Part shown: piece after piece, positions 1 to 8,282 of the stretch | Layout of the letters: every line of letters begins with the position of its first letter | Numbering within the stretch: position 1 is the stretch's first letter | Assembly: GCF_007859755.1 (NCBI RefSeq) | Contig: NZ_SJPF01000003.1 | Span: 496,001 to 560,000 of the forward strand | Origin: Blastopirellula retiformator | Lineage (GTDB): Bacteria > Planctomycetota > Planctomycetia > Pirellulales > Pirellulaceae | Length of the DNA stretch: 64,000 bases | Direction: 5' to 3' | Program-made: the position numbers and the translations under genes | The notes under the pieces: model-generated | Databases searched by the model: none | What the model saw: only the letters and a program-made list of their open reading frames with translations | Told to the model about the DNA's origin: nothing

Positions 1-162
1 ATCGCAGTGTTTCCCCGGCTGAGGGCATTTTTCTACTAGCCCGCTTCGACCGCCGCGGCCAGAGCGTTAAACTGAAGGCCAGACGGCGCTGTCCCGGCCC
101 GGGACGGTTCCGCCTTCTCGCAATACCCAAGAGTTCGCACGCATTACCTGGAGATACGTACC

Positions 163-1797
163 ATGACGGCCGAACCTTCGCTGACCCAAACCGCCGCTTG
201 GAAGGCTCTCCAGTCGCATTACGACAAGATCGCCGATGTCCATCTCCGCGAGCTATTCGCCACCGAGGCGGATCGGGGGACGAAGTTGTCGCTCGACGTC
301 GTGGGGCTCTATCTCGACTACTCGAAGAATCGCCTGACCGCCGAGACCATCTCGCTGCTGGTCGAGCTGGCCGAGGCGTCGGGGCTGCGAGAGCGGATCG
401 GGGCGATGTTCAGCGGCGAGAAGATCAACGTCACCGAAGATCGCGCCGTCTTGCACACGGCGCTGCGGGCGCCGGAAGGCTCGGTGATCAACGTCGACGG
501 CGAAAACGTCGTCCCGGCGGTCCACGCGGTGCTCGACAAGATGTCGGCCTTTGCCGCCAAGATCCGCGGCGGCGATTGGTTGGGCTACACCGGCAAGCCG
601 ATCAAGAACGTCGTCAACGTCGGGATCGGCGGTTCGGATCTCGGTCCGGCGATGGCGTACGACGCGCTGAAGCATTACAGCGATCGGAACCTGCACTTCT
701 CGTTCGTCTCGAACATCGACGGCACCGACATGGCCGAGGCGATCCACGACCTCGACCCCGAAGAAACGCTCTTCATCATCGCGTCGAAAACCTTCACCAC
801 GCAAGAGACGCTGACCAACGCCCACACCGCCCGACTCTGGTGCCTAGAGGCGCTGAAGGACGACGCGGCGATCGCCAAGCATTTCGTCGCGCTGTCGACC
901 AATGCCGAGGAAGTCTCGAAGTTTGGCATCGATACCGAGAACATGTTCGAGTTTTGGGATTGGGTCGGCGGGCGGTATTCGTTTGACTCGGCGATTGGTC
1001 TGTCGCTGATGATCGCGATCGGCGGCGACAACTTCAAAGAGATGCTGGCTGGTTTCCATGAGATGGATACCCACTTCCGCACCGCGCCATTTGAGCAAAA
1101 CCTGCCGGTGCTGATGGCCCTGATTAACCTTTGGTACAACAACTTCTTTGGCGCCGAAACCCAGGCCGTTTTGCCGTACGATCATTACCTGGGTAAGTTC
1201 AGCATGTACCTGCAGCAGCTCGACATGGAGAGCAACGGCAAGCGGGTGACGCTTGACGGCACGCCGGTCGACTACCAGACCGGGCCGATCGTTTGGGGCA
1301 CGCCGGGGACCAACGGTCAGCACGCTTACTACCAGCTAATCCACCAGGGAAGGAAGTTGATTCCGTGCGACTTCATCGGCTTCTGCCAATCGCTCAATCC
1401 GCTGGGCGATCACCATGACAAGCTGATGGCCAACTTCTTCGCCCAGCCCGAGGCGCTCGCCTTTGGCAAAATGGCCGAAGAGGTGAAAGCGGACGGCGTC
1501 GCCGAGTTCCAGATCTCGCACCGCACCTTCCCCGGGAACCGGCCGACCAACACGATTTTGATCGATAAGCTGACGCCGGGGGCGCTTGGCAAGCTGATCG
1601 CCCTGTACGAACACAAGGTCTTCACGCTCGGCACGATCTGGCGGATCAACTCGTTTGATCAGTGGGGCGTCGAACTCGGCAAAGTGCTGGCCAAACGGAT
1701 CGTACCGGAATTGTCCGCCACCAGCGAACCGCTGCTGGAACATGACAGCTCAACCAACGCGTTGATCACGCGGTATCGCCAGCTAAAGCGGAAGTAA
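163..1797 (+). CDS. pgi: Glucose-6-phosphate isomerase
   Basis: Cytosolic enzyme interconverting glucose 6-phosphate and fructose 6-phosphate in glycolysis and gluconeogenesis. The 544-residue product has the usual full length of the family. Family signatures are visible: GGRYS about residue 271, MESNGKRV with the catalytic Glu, [10 protein letters not shown] with the catalytic His, and VELGKVLAK near the C terminus with the catalytic Lys. The ATG at 163 gives an N terminus that fits the family. The gene stands alone on the plus strand. A hairpin follows 8 bases after the stop. Identification is secure; no regulatory site was recognised upstream. Confidence 0.97.
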   Translation: MTAEPSLTQTAAWKALQSHYDKIADVHLRELFATEADRGTKLSLDVVGLYLDYSKNRLTAETISLLVELAEASGLRERIGAMFSGEKINVTEDRAVLHTALRAPEGSVINVDGENVVPAVHAVLDKMSAFAAKIRGGDWLGYTGKPIKNVVNVGIGGSDLGPAMAYDALKHYSDRNLHFSFVSNIDGTDMAEAIHDLDPEETLFIIASKTFTTQETLTNAHTARLWCLEALKDDAAIAKHFVALSTNAEEVSKFGIDTENMFEFWDWVGGRYSFDSAIGLSLMIAIGGDNFKEMLAGFHEMDTHFRTAPFEQNLPVLMALINLWYNNFFGAETQAVLPYDHYLGKFSMYLQQLDMESNGKRVTLDGTPVDYQTGPIVWGTPGTNGQHAYYQLIHQGRKLIPCDFIGFCQSLNPLGDHHDKLMANFFAQPEALAFGKMAEEVKADGVAEFQISHRTFPGNRPTNTILIDKLTPGALGKLIALYEHKVFTLGTIWRINSFDQWGVELGKVLAKRIVPELSATSEPLLEHDSSTNALITRYRQLKRK

Positions 1798-1805
1798 GTT
1801 CGCAA

Positions 1806-1832
1806 GTTGGGTGCAGCGGAGCGAAACCCAAC
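1806..1832. terminator. Hairpin downstream of pgi
   Basis: GTTGGGT and ACCCAAC face each other across a 13-base loop, 8 bases after the pgi stop. No long T run follows, so it is a possible terminator or an intergenic repeat. The same 200-base gap holds two more short hairpins, about 1889-1910 (TTCTCGC/GCGAGAA) and 1958-1976 (TGCCACG/CGTGGCA). Confidence 0.4.
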
Positions 1833-2002
1833 AATGCGGTTGCAAGCAGTAGGCGGGTTTGACTAAAGCTGGGAACGAAGACATGCTCTTCTCGCAAAGA
1901 CGCGAGAAGAGTATGGCGCCAGGCGTCGATGCTTTACGCGGTGGACGCCGCATTCACTGCCACGCAGACGTGGCAACGGCGCCCGCGGGATTAGCGAATC
2001 CG

Positions 2003-2512
2003 CTATTGCCCGCCTTCGGGCGGCGGGGTCGTCCATTTTTCGGACTCGTCCAGTTCGCGCAGCTTCCCTTCCGGCGTGAACAACTCCAGGGCGTCGGCCA
2101 GATACGGCGTGCGGCTTTTCATGTTGCCGCGGATCAGATAGTACTGCGGGGCGTCGTGGTATTGGCTGTAGCGGATTGCGAAGATGCGGCCTGTTTCGGT
2201 CCGGTCTGACTCGAACGCCATCTTCAGTTTGACGAATTGACCAATCTCGAAGACGGGCTTCGGCGCGTCTTCGCACATCACCGGACGGACGCGGATCTTG
2301 CGGGGGCCGTAGGTCAGTTCGTAGTAACCATCTTCCTGCAGTTCGCGACGAAAAATGCGATCGCTGGGGATCATCCCGGCCGCCATCCCACGATCATCGG
2401 GATGAATCCAATCATCGCCATCCTGCGGCCAGCGCTGTAGCATCACGTAGTCCGCTTCCGGCTTCAGCGGTAACGACTCAGAGTATTGCGTCTCGCGTTG
2501 TGGTTTGGGCAT
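2003..2512 (-). CDS. Hypothetical protein
   Basis: A 169-residue soluble protein with no family I recognise. It lacks a signal peptide or membrane segment. The middle contains a beta-rich stretch (VRPVMCEDAPKPVFEIGQFV, then KMAFESDRTETGRIFAIRY), which resembles small SH3-like or KOW-like barrels, but this is only an impression. I start it at the ATG at 2512, before MPKPQRET, because the 12 residues further upstream look like untranslated leader. It is convergent with pgi. Confidence 0.6.
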   Translation of the reverse strand: MPKPQRETQYSESLPLKPEADYVMLQRWPQDGDDWIHPDDRGMAAGMIPSDRIFRRELQEDGYYELTYGPRKIRVRPVMCEDAPKPVFEIGQFVKLKMAFESDRTETGRIFAIRYSQYHDAPQYYLIRGNMKSRTPYLADALELFTPEGKLRELDESEKWTTPPPEGGQ

Positions 2513-2656
2513 CACTTTGCTTCGAGAAGAGGAGACGAGGCCAGCCAATCCTGCAGGCCGGCGGCTGTAGTAAGCTATTCGTCGGCAGCCGCCATCTATT
2601 TTAAATGATAGCGGCCAGCTTGGCGAACGGCGCTGGCGTCTCCAAGGGGGCGCTAG

Positions 2657-2805
2657 CAGTCCGTTGATTTTCTCGACGGACTGCGTGATCGCACGGATGC
2701 GATCCCAAAATTACGACGTAAGTCGTTATTTTGCGAGCCGCGAAGAGCTATGCTCTGAGCCTGGCGAGGTTGGAAAATGCCACGATGGAATTTTTCAACA
2801 GGCAG
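2657..2805 (+). repeat. 149-bp MITE-like element, copy 1
   Basis: Starts CAGTCCGTTGATTTTC and ends CAACAGGCAG. It is flanked by CTAG at 2653-2656 and again at 2806-2809, a clean 4-bp target duplication. The right CTAG supplies the TAG stop codon of the minus-strand gene 2806-3384. Five successive hairpins are present, as in the other copies. Confidence 0.9.
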
Positions 2806-3384
2806 CTAGTTTTGCCAGTCGTGATCGAGGCGATTGCCTGGCCGCAGATCAGCGACCGCAATGCCTTTCTCTTGGCAGACCTTCAGGAAGTGGCTCCCCG
2901 CGGTGTGCTGCACCTTGGCGTCGTAATCGAACTTCTTGACGCCGCCATCCTTCAATCGGCAGACGATGTAATCGTCATAGTTGATGCGCCCCCGCCGCCC
3001 GCGCGACTCTTCCGTCACCAGGCTGATCGACTCGATGTTGTCGAATTTCACGTCCTCTTTCCAGAGCCCCAGAAATCCAGAGGTCGACTGGTAACCCTCA
3101 GCGTTGACCTTGCCGCTTTCAAAAAACGAGGCGGGCGCAAAGTAGAGCGTCCCCATCGCTCCGGCAATGATCATCAGAAAACCAAGTCGCGACGAGAACG
3201 ACATGCACATCCACCCAAGTCCCGCCAGTCCCAGCCCGCCGAAGAAGAACCCGATCGATTCGAGCGGATTGTTGCAGCAACTGTACGTCTCTCCCTGGTC
3301 GTAGACCTGCACGTTGCAGCCCACGCAGGCCGCCACCGCGACCAAGCCCAAGAGCCAGGTGATTTGACGTGAAGAACCAAACAT
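2806..3384 (-). CDS. Hypothetical lipoprotein-like membrane protein
   Basis: A 192-residue protein of unknown function. The N terminus is hydrophobic (ITWLLGLVAVAACVGC) and ends in a Cys that could be a lipobox or the end of a transmembrane helix. Two more hydrophobic segments follow (around residues 40-60 and 65-85), then a soluble C-terminal domain of about 90 residues. Start chosen at MFGSSRQ (3384), which places the hydrophobic segment at the N terminus; an upstream ATG at 3456 would add 24 residues without one. The TAG stop lies inside the target duplication of mobile repeat copy 1, so the element sits directly at its 3' end. Confidence 0.65.
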   Translation of the reverse strand: MFGSSRQITWLLGLVAVAACVGCNVQVYDQGETYSCCNNPLESIGFFFGGLGLAGLGWMCMSFSSRLGFLMIIAGAMGTLYFAPASFFESGKVNAEGYQSTSGFLGLWKEDVKFDNIESISLVTEESRGRRGRINYDDYIVCRLKDGGVKKFDYDAKVQHTAGSHFLKVCQEKGIAVADLRPGNRLDHDWQN

Positions 3385-3536
3385 GAACCGACCCCCAAGA
3401 TTCCGAAGAGAGGTAGAAAAAACAACGCGCCGGTGAGGAAAACAGCACGAGCGCATCCGCCTGAGCGGTCGATTTTATCTACCTCTGGAGGGGTGTCCAG
3501 CGAATTCTTGGTGAGGACGGCGATTCTTCACACTAG

Positions 3537-3685
3537 CAGTCCGTTGATTTTCTCGACGGACTGCGTGATCGCAGGAATGCGATCCCAAAATAGCGACGTA
3601 CGTCGTTATTTTGCGAGCCGCGAAGAGCTACGCTCTGAGCCTGGCGAGGTTGGAAAATGCCACAATGGCATTTTTCAACAGGCAG
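3537..3685 (+). repeat. 149-bp MITE-like element, copy 2
   Basis: Flanked by CTAG at 3533-3536 and 3686-3689. The right CTAG contains the TAG stop of the minus-strand CPXCG gene. I used this copy to number the hairpins: 1-27, 31-48, 51-76, 88-100 and 113-143. Confidence 0.9.
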
Positions 3686-3883
3686 CTAGTCGTGATAATC
3701 CTGTTCCGGTTCGGCCCACGATTCGACGTTTCCATCTTCATCCACCTCGACATGAATCACGCTGGGACGACAACAGACCGGGCAGTCTTCGACATAGGAT
3801 TGGCTATGTCCTTGCGTCAGGTCGATTGGGATCACGATTTCTTCGCCGCACGCGTCGCAGACGTAGGTCGCTTCTTCTTGCAT
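3686..3883 (-). CDS. CPXCG-motif cysteine-rich small protein
   Basis: A 65-residue acidic protein with two Cys pairs, CDAC at residues 9-12 and CPVC at 34-37. This is the layout of the CPXCG-type Cys-rich family (Pfam Cys_rich_CPXG), predicted to bind zinc as a small ribbon. The molecular role of the family is not established. The gene is flanked on both sides by copies of the mobile 149-bp element, copy 2 at its stop codon and copy 3 about 30 bases upstream of its start. Confidence 0.85.
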   Translation of the reverse strand: MQEEATYVCDACGEEIVIPIDLTQGHSQSYVEDCPVCCRPSVIHVEVDEDGNVESWAEPEQDYHD

Positions 3884-3914
3884 GGCAGGGGCTCCGCCGA
3901 ACGAGGAGGGTTAA

Positions 3915-4063
3915 CAGTCCGTTGATTTTCTCGACGGACTGCGTGATCGCACGGATGCGATCCCAAAATAGCGACGTAAGTCGTTATTTTGCGAGCCGCG
4001 AAGAGCTACGCTCTGAGCCTGGCGAGGTTGAAAAATGCCACGATGGCATTTTTCAACAGGCAG
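3915..4063 (+). repeat. 149-bp MITE-like element, copy 3
   Basis: Flanked by TTAA at 3911-3914 and 4064-4067. This different tetramer, still duplicated, shows that the flank is target sequence and not part of the element. The right TTAA contains the TAA stop codon of the minus-strand SMR exporter. The terminal hairpin in this copy is a perfect 14-bp stem. Confidence 0.92.
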
Positions 4064-4384
4064 TTAATGACCAGAGGTCAATTTTAACCCAATGATCGAT
4101 CCGACTAATAGCAGCAAAAAGAAACCGCGCGCCGGCGACAGGTTTTCGCCCAACAGGAAGACTCCTAGAATCGCCGCGCCACAGGCGCCGATCCCCACCC
4201 ACACGATGTAGGCTGAGCCGATCGGAATCGTCCGGGCCGCCACCGACAACAGATAGATGCTGACCAGAATCGCCGCGCCGGTCAGCAAGCTGGGCAGCGG
4301 ACGCGTAAAGCCCTCGGTATAGCGAAGCCCGATCGCCCAACCAGTTTCTAGTAGCCCCGCCGCAATCAAGATCAACCACGCCAC
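4064..4384 (-). CDS. SMR-family guanidinium exporter (Gdx/SugE type)
   Basis: Small multidrug resistance protein of 106 residues with four transmembrane helices, acting in the inner membrane as an antiparallel dimer that exchanges substrate for protons. The essential Glu is at residue 13, and the following [13 protein letters not shown] block is the Gdx (SugE) subtype signature rather than the EmrE subtype. Gdx proteins export guanidinium. This assignment is supported by what reads as a guanidine-III riboswitch directly upstream, at 4406-4446. An AAAGGAG-type ribosome site lies at about 4391-4397. The TAA stop falls within the target duplication of mobile repeat copy 3. Confidence 0.92.
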   Translation of the reverse strand: MAWLILIAAGLLETGWAIGLRYTEGFTRPLPSLLTGAAILVSIYLLSVAARTIPIGSAYIVWVGIGACGAAILGVFLLGENLSPARGFFLLLLVGSIIGLKLTSGH

Positions 4385-4405
4385 AAGACGCTCCTTTGGG
4401 TAAAG

Positions 4406-4446
4406 GCGTCGTCTTAGCGTGACCGGGTACGGCGCGTCTCGTCCGG
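4406..4446 (-). promoter_or_regulatory. Guanidine-III riboswitch (ykkC-III) upstream of the SMR exporter
   Basis: Read on the minus strand, the leader begins CCGGACGAG, continues GCGCCGUACCCGGUCA, and ends AAGACGACGC. This matches the ykkC-III/guanidine-III class from memory: P1 is CCGG with CCGG, and the pseudoknot is GCGCCGU with ACGACGC (one C-A mismatch). The 3' pseudoknot strand is about 10 bases from the ribosome binding site, so ligand binding could open or close the site. Position in front of a Gdx-type exporter is the expected context for this class. Confidence 0.85.
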
Positions 4447-4528
4447 GGCGAAATGCCAGGGCAAATTGTTAGCAGAACGGACAATCGTAGTCCGTTTCGC
4501 ATCCAGGGCAAGTGGTGTTTGCCGCAGC

Positions 4529-5380
4529 TTACCGCTTGTCGCCAGGGATCGGAATCCCCATGTCCCGCAGCATCATCTTCATGTCTTCCCAGACGTCCCG
4601 TTTGGCCGCCGGATTCCGCAGCAGATAGGCGGGGTGATAGGTCGCGATCACCTTGGCGCCGTTGTACTCGTGGAACTGCCCGCGCAGGCGGCCGATCGCC
4701 GCTTCAGACTGCAGTAGGTTCTGGGCGGCAAACTTGCCCAGGCAGACGATGTACTCGGGCTGAATGATCTCCAGCTGCCGAACGAAGTAGGGCATGCAGT
4801 TGGCGTTCTCTTCCGGCGTCGGGTTGCGATTTCCCGGCGGCCGGCACTTGAGCGTGTTGAGGATATAGACCTCTTCGCGCTTGAACGTGCAGGCCTCGAT
4901 AATCTGCGTCAGCAGTTGACCGGCGCGACCGACGAACGGTTCTCCTTGCTTGTCTTCGTCGGCGCCGGGCGCTTCGCCAAAGAAGCAGATCCGCGCTGTG
5001 GGGCTGCCGACGCCAAACACCGTTTGCGTCCGCGTGCAGGCCAGCTCTTCGCACTTCACGCACTGCGCTACTTCGGCCGCCAGTTGATCGAGTTGCTGTT
5101 GAGGATTGCCAGAGGCGACCGGCGTTGGCGGTTCGCTGGGCGAAGGTTCTGGCGATGTCGGCGGGACGGTCGTGTCGTGCTTGGGCGGCTCTACCGGTGG
5201 CGGCGGTTCGACAGGCGCCGCAGCGACCGCCGCTTGCGCTGCTGGGACTTCCGCGCTCAGTAATTCCTCCGACACTTCCAGTACACGCCCGTGCGGCGCG
5301 ACGTTGACGCCGGCCGATTGCCAGTCGCGCAGCTGCTGTAGCATCGCGCGGCGGAGATGAGCTTGCGGGTCGTCTGACAT
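4529..5380 (-). CDS. Type-4 uracil-DNA glycosylase (Fe-S)
   Basis: Base-excision repair enzyme that removes uracil from DNA. The catalytic domain occupies about residues 105-283. Motif 1 is [20 protein letters not shown] and the downstream motif is HPAYLLRN. The four Fe-S cysteines are in place: CVKC at the start of the domain, then the Cys of LKCRPPG and the Cys 17 residues later. The N-terminal 100 residues are a Pro/Glu-rich linker, common in planctomycete homologues. I start at the ATG at 5380 (MSDDPQAHL); a further ATG 60 bases upstream is less likely. The gene diverges from the pyruvyltransferase-like gene. Confidence 0.92.
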   Translation of the reverse strand: MSDDPQAHLRRAMLQQLRDWQSAGVNVAPHGRVLEVSEELLSAEVPAAQAAVAAAPVEPPPPVEPPKHDTTVPPTSPEPSPSEPPTPVASGNPQQQLDQLAAEVAQCVKCEELACTRTQTVFGVGSPTARICFFGEAPGADEDKQGEPFVGRAGQLLTQIIEACTFKREEVYILNTLKCRPPGNRNPTPEENANCMPYFVRQLEIIQPEYIVCLGKFAAQNLLQSEAAIGRLRGQFHEYNGAKVIATYHPAYLLRNPAAKRDVWEDMKMMLRDMGIPIPGDKR

Positions 5381-5577
5381 ATCGGAAAATTGCGAAAGCG
5401 AGGGTGAAAAAGAAATGCGGTAACGTTCGATTATCGGCAATTTAGGGCGTGCGTGAAGGAGTCGCGCCGCAGAAACTGGCGCCCCAGCCCGGCGGCGAAT
5501 TTACTTTCGCCATTTCAGCAGCCAAAATAAGGGACTTTGCCCACTCTGCATCTCCTTCCAGAAAAGCCCCGCCCCGT

Positions 5578-6894
5578 ATGTTTAGCATCTCTCGTCGCAC
5601 GTTCGTCGCCCAATTTTCCGCCCTTTCGGCCTTGCCGCTCGTTGCCTCGTCGCTGGCCGCCAAAGAGGTTTCTGACGTACGTTGTACCGTGCTGCTGCGT
5701 AGCGGTTGGCAGACGGTTAATATCGGCGACATTGCCCACACGCCAGGCGTGATGCAGCTGTTTCGCGACTACCTGCCCAACGTGGAAGTGATTCTGTGGT
5801 CGAACGCGCTCGACCGCGGCGTGCGAGAAATGCTGCTCGCCAATTTTCCGAATTTGAAAATCGTCAGCGGCCACGTCAAAAGCGACGGCACGTTTACTTC
5901 CGCAGAGCTGAAGCAAGCGTTCGGCGAAGCCGACTTTTTGCTGCACGGATCAGGGCCCAGCGTGGTGGCCGCTTCGCATGTCGCCGCCTGGCGGAAAGCG
6001 ACCGGCAAGCCGTACGGTATCCTCGGCGTCACGATCACCGCGACCGGCGAAGCGGCCAGTCGCAAGCTGACGCCGCAACTGAAGGATCTGCTCGACGGGG
6101 CCGACTTCGTCTTCACCCGCGAGAAAAACTCGCTGCAAAACGTCAAAGATGCTGGCGTCACGGGGCCAGCGCTCGGCTTCGCCCCGGACGGAACGTTCCA
6201 TTTGAAGCTCAAAGAAAAGCCGAGCATTGAGCAGTTCATGCTGGCGAACGACCTGGAGCCGCGCAAGTTTATCGTCTGCGTCCCACGGCTGCGTTACACG
6301 CCGTATCACAAGATCCGCAAGACCAACCAAAACGAACAAGAGATCGCCCGGCGCGAAGCGGTCAACGAAGCGCACGCCGAAGAAGACCACGCCAAGCTGC
6401 GAGCGGCGATCATCGCTTGGGTGCGCAAGACCGGCGGCAAGGCGGTCCTCTGCCCCGAGATGACCTACCAGGTCGACATCATGCGGCCGTTGCTGTTTGA
6501 TCCGCTGCCGGAAGACGTGAAGCGGAACGTCCTGCTGCACGAGAAGTACTGGATCACCGACGCCGCCGCCACGCTGTATGCCGACGCCGCAGCGGTCATC
6601 AGCTGCGAGTGCCACTCGCCCATCATCGCCGCCTCGGTCGGTACGCCCTGCATGTATCTGCACCAGCCGGAAGATGGCATCAAAGGGAACATGTGGCGCG
6701 ACGTCGGTCTGAGCGACTGGTACTTCCCCATCGAGGAAACGACCGGCGATGATGTCGCCACGGCCGTCACGCAAATCGCGGAGGACTTCCCCGCCGCCAA
6801 GAAAAGAATTGACGACGCCGTGGCCGGTATCGAGACGAACTACGCTGAGAATTTCCAGATCATCGCCGCCGCTCTAGAAAAGGCGAAGCAGTAG
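5578..6894 (+). CDS. Tat-exported polysaccharide pyruvyltransferase-family protein
   Basis: A 438-residue protein resembling the polysaccharide pyruvyl transferase family (CsaB/WcaK-like), which adds ketal-pyruvate to sugars. Family-like features are GDIAHTPGV near the start, DFVFTREKNSLQNV in the middle, and a C-terminal block with ISCECHSPIIAASVGTPCMYL. The N terminus SISRRTFVAQFSALSALPLVASSLAA is a twin-arginine signal peptide, so the enzyme is probably periplasmic. That is unusual for a family that is normally cytoplasmic. The ATG at 5578 is chosen because it starts the Tat signal. Its true substrate is unknown. Confidence 0.75.
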   Translation: MFSISRRTFVAQFSALSALPLVASSLAAKEVSDVRCTVLLRSGWQTVNIGDIAHTPGVMQLFRDYLPNVEVILWSNALDRGVREMLLANFPNLKIVSGHVKSDGTFTSAELKQAFGEADFLLHGSGPSVVAASHVAAWRKATGKPYGILGVTITATGEAASRKLTPQLKDLLDGADFVFTREKNSLQNVKDAGVTGPALGFAPDGTFHLKLKEKPSIEQFMLANDLEPRKFIVCVPRLRYTPYHKIRKTNQNEQEIARREAVNEAHAEEDHAKLRAAIIAWVRKTGGKAVLCPEMTYQVDIMRPLLFDPLPEDVKRNVLLHEKYWITDAAATLYADAAAVISCECHSPIIAASVGTPCMYLHQPEDGIKGNMWRDVGLSDWYFPIEETTGDDVATAVTQIAEDFPAAKKRIDDAVAGIETNYAENFQIIAAALEKAKQ

Positions 6895-7077
6895 TCGGCG
6901 TAATGCTGGTTGGCCCCGATAACATCGGGGCGGCGCAGCGGTAGGTGGAGAATGCGCGGCAATCTAGGCGAATACGGTGCGCACCGCCGTAGCGCGTCGT
7001 GCCGCGGGGCGATGCTTCCAACCGACTTCGTCGGCCCCGATAGCAAGAACTATCGCGGCTAACCTTGCGGCGTCCCG

Positions 7078-8151
7078 CTACGCTACCTTCACCACAATCG
7101 CGGTCACGTCATCTCGCCGAGGCGTATCGGTCGCAAACCCGGAGACCGCGTCGACCATGTCGTCGACGATGCGCTCGGCCGGTTGATTGCGGCGGGTATG
7201 AATGACCGCCAGCATGCGGTCGTTCCCCCACTGCTCTCCCTCGGGGTTTTCGGTTTCAGGAATGCCGTCGGTCGCCATCAGCAAGATCTGGCCATGGGCG
7301 AGCGCGACTTCGCTGGAGCCGTGAAACGTGAAATCGCCGATCACGCCCAGCGGCGGGCCTTCCCCTTCCAGGTTACGCACGCTGCCGTCGCTGTTGATCA
7401 GCCAGGCGTTGTGCCCTGCCCCGGCGAACTTCAGCGTGTGCCGCTCGGGATGAATTACCGCGACCCAGGCGGTGATAAAGTCGCCAAACTTGATCTCGCT
7501 CGAGATGATCTGGTTCCACCGCGTGAGGATCTCGCCTGGCTCGTCGTAATGCTGGACGATCTCTCGAAAATAAGAGCGCGCCGACGACATCATCAGCGCC
7601 GGGCCGACTCCATGACCAGCGACGTCGGCGATTACCGCGATCAACCGTCCATCTTCGGCCTGGTGAAAGTCGTAGTAGTCGCCGCTGGTCCACTCGGCCG
7701 GCAGGCTGATCGCCGCCAGATCGTAACCCTCCGCTTCAGGCGGACTCTGCGGCAGAAAGTTTTGCTGTATCTGCTTGGCGATCATCATCTCTTCCATCGT
7801 ATGCTGAACCGCCGCGTTCAAACGCTGGTTCTCATGCTCGGCCGATCGCCGCGCCGCTTCGTTTTCTTTGAAGATTGGCTCGATTGTCGCAATGCCGGCG
7901 AAGAAGAGAATCGCCATCATCAGCGTCGCCAAAGACTCGGCCCAGAGCGCTGGAGAATGCTCGAGATCGGTAGCTGCGTCCCAGATCCGCCACATCGACG
8001 CCAACATTCCTACCGCCATCAAGACTGCCGCGCCGCTGATAAACAGCCAGGCAAATCGCCGTCGATAAATCGCATTGAGCCGCAAGGCCAATAAGACCGA
8101 AACGATTTGAAACGCCGCCGCCAATCCTAATACGATCTTGAACGCCGTCAT
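7078..8151 (-). CDS. Membrane-anchored SpoIIE/PP2C-type serine phosphatase
   Basis: A 357-residue regulator. The N-terminal 100 residues hold three to four membrane helices. A linker helix (about 105-140) with a RsbU-like QIQQNFLPQ motif follows, then a PPM phosphatase domain. Metal-binding Asp residues are visible in GDYYDF, DVAGHGVGPALMM, MATDGIPE and RRDDVTAIVV. Such proteins dephosphorylate anti-anti-sigma factors in partner-switching pathways; no STAS or anti-sigma gene is nearby. Start at 8151 (MTAFKIV) places the first helix at the N terminus. It lies 131 bases after hemA on the same strand and could be the last gene of that unit. Confidence 0.88.
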   Translation of the reverse strand: MTAFKIVLGLAAAFQIVSVLLALRLNAIYRRRFAWLFISGAAVLMAVGMLASMWRIWDAATDLEHSPALWAESLATLMMAILFFAGIATIEPIFKENEAARRSAEHENQRLNAAVQHTMEEMMIAKQIQQNFLPQSPPEAEGYDLAAISLPAEWTSGDYYDFHQAEDGRLIAVIADVAGHGVGPALMMSSARSYFREIVQHYDEPGEILTRWNQIISSEIKFGDFITAWVAVIHPERHTLKFAGAGHNAWLINSDGSVRNLEGEGPPLGVIGDFTFHGSSEVALAHGQILLMATDGIPETENPEGEQWGNDRMLAVIHTRRNQPAERIVDDMVDAVSGFATDTPRRDDVTAIVVKVA

Positions 8152-8282
8152 GTTTGCCGTCGTCAACAGGGAAGAGTTACAGCAGAATTGTCTCGTAATC
8201 GCCGTACGCATTCAATCGGCGGCAGCGCGTCACGCGGCGAAAAAGTGCGAACAAGTAGATTGGGTGAAGAAACGGACGGCTG

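Noticed and set aside
253-1743. Long antisense open frames across pgi and other genes
   Set aside because: They are expected in GC-rich DNA opposite a real gene and show no family signatures.
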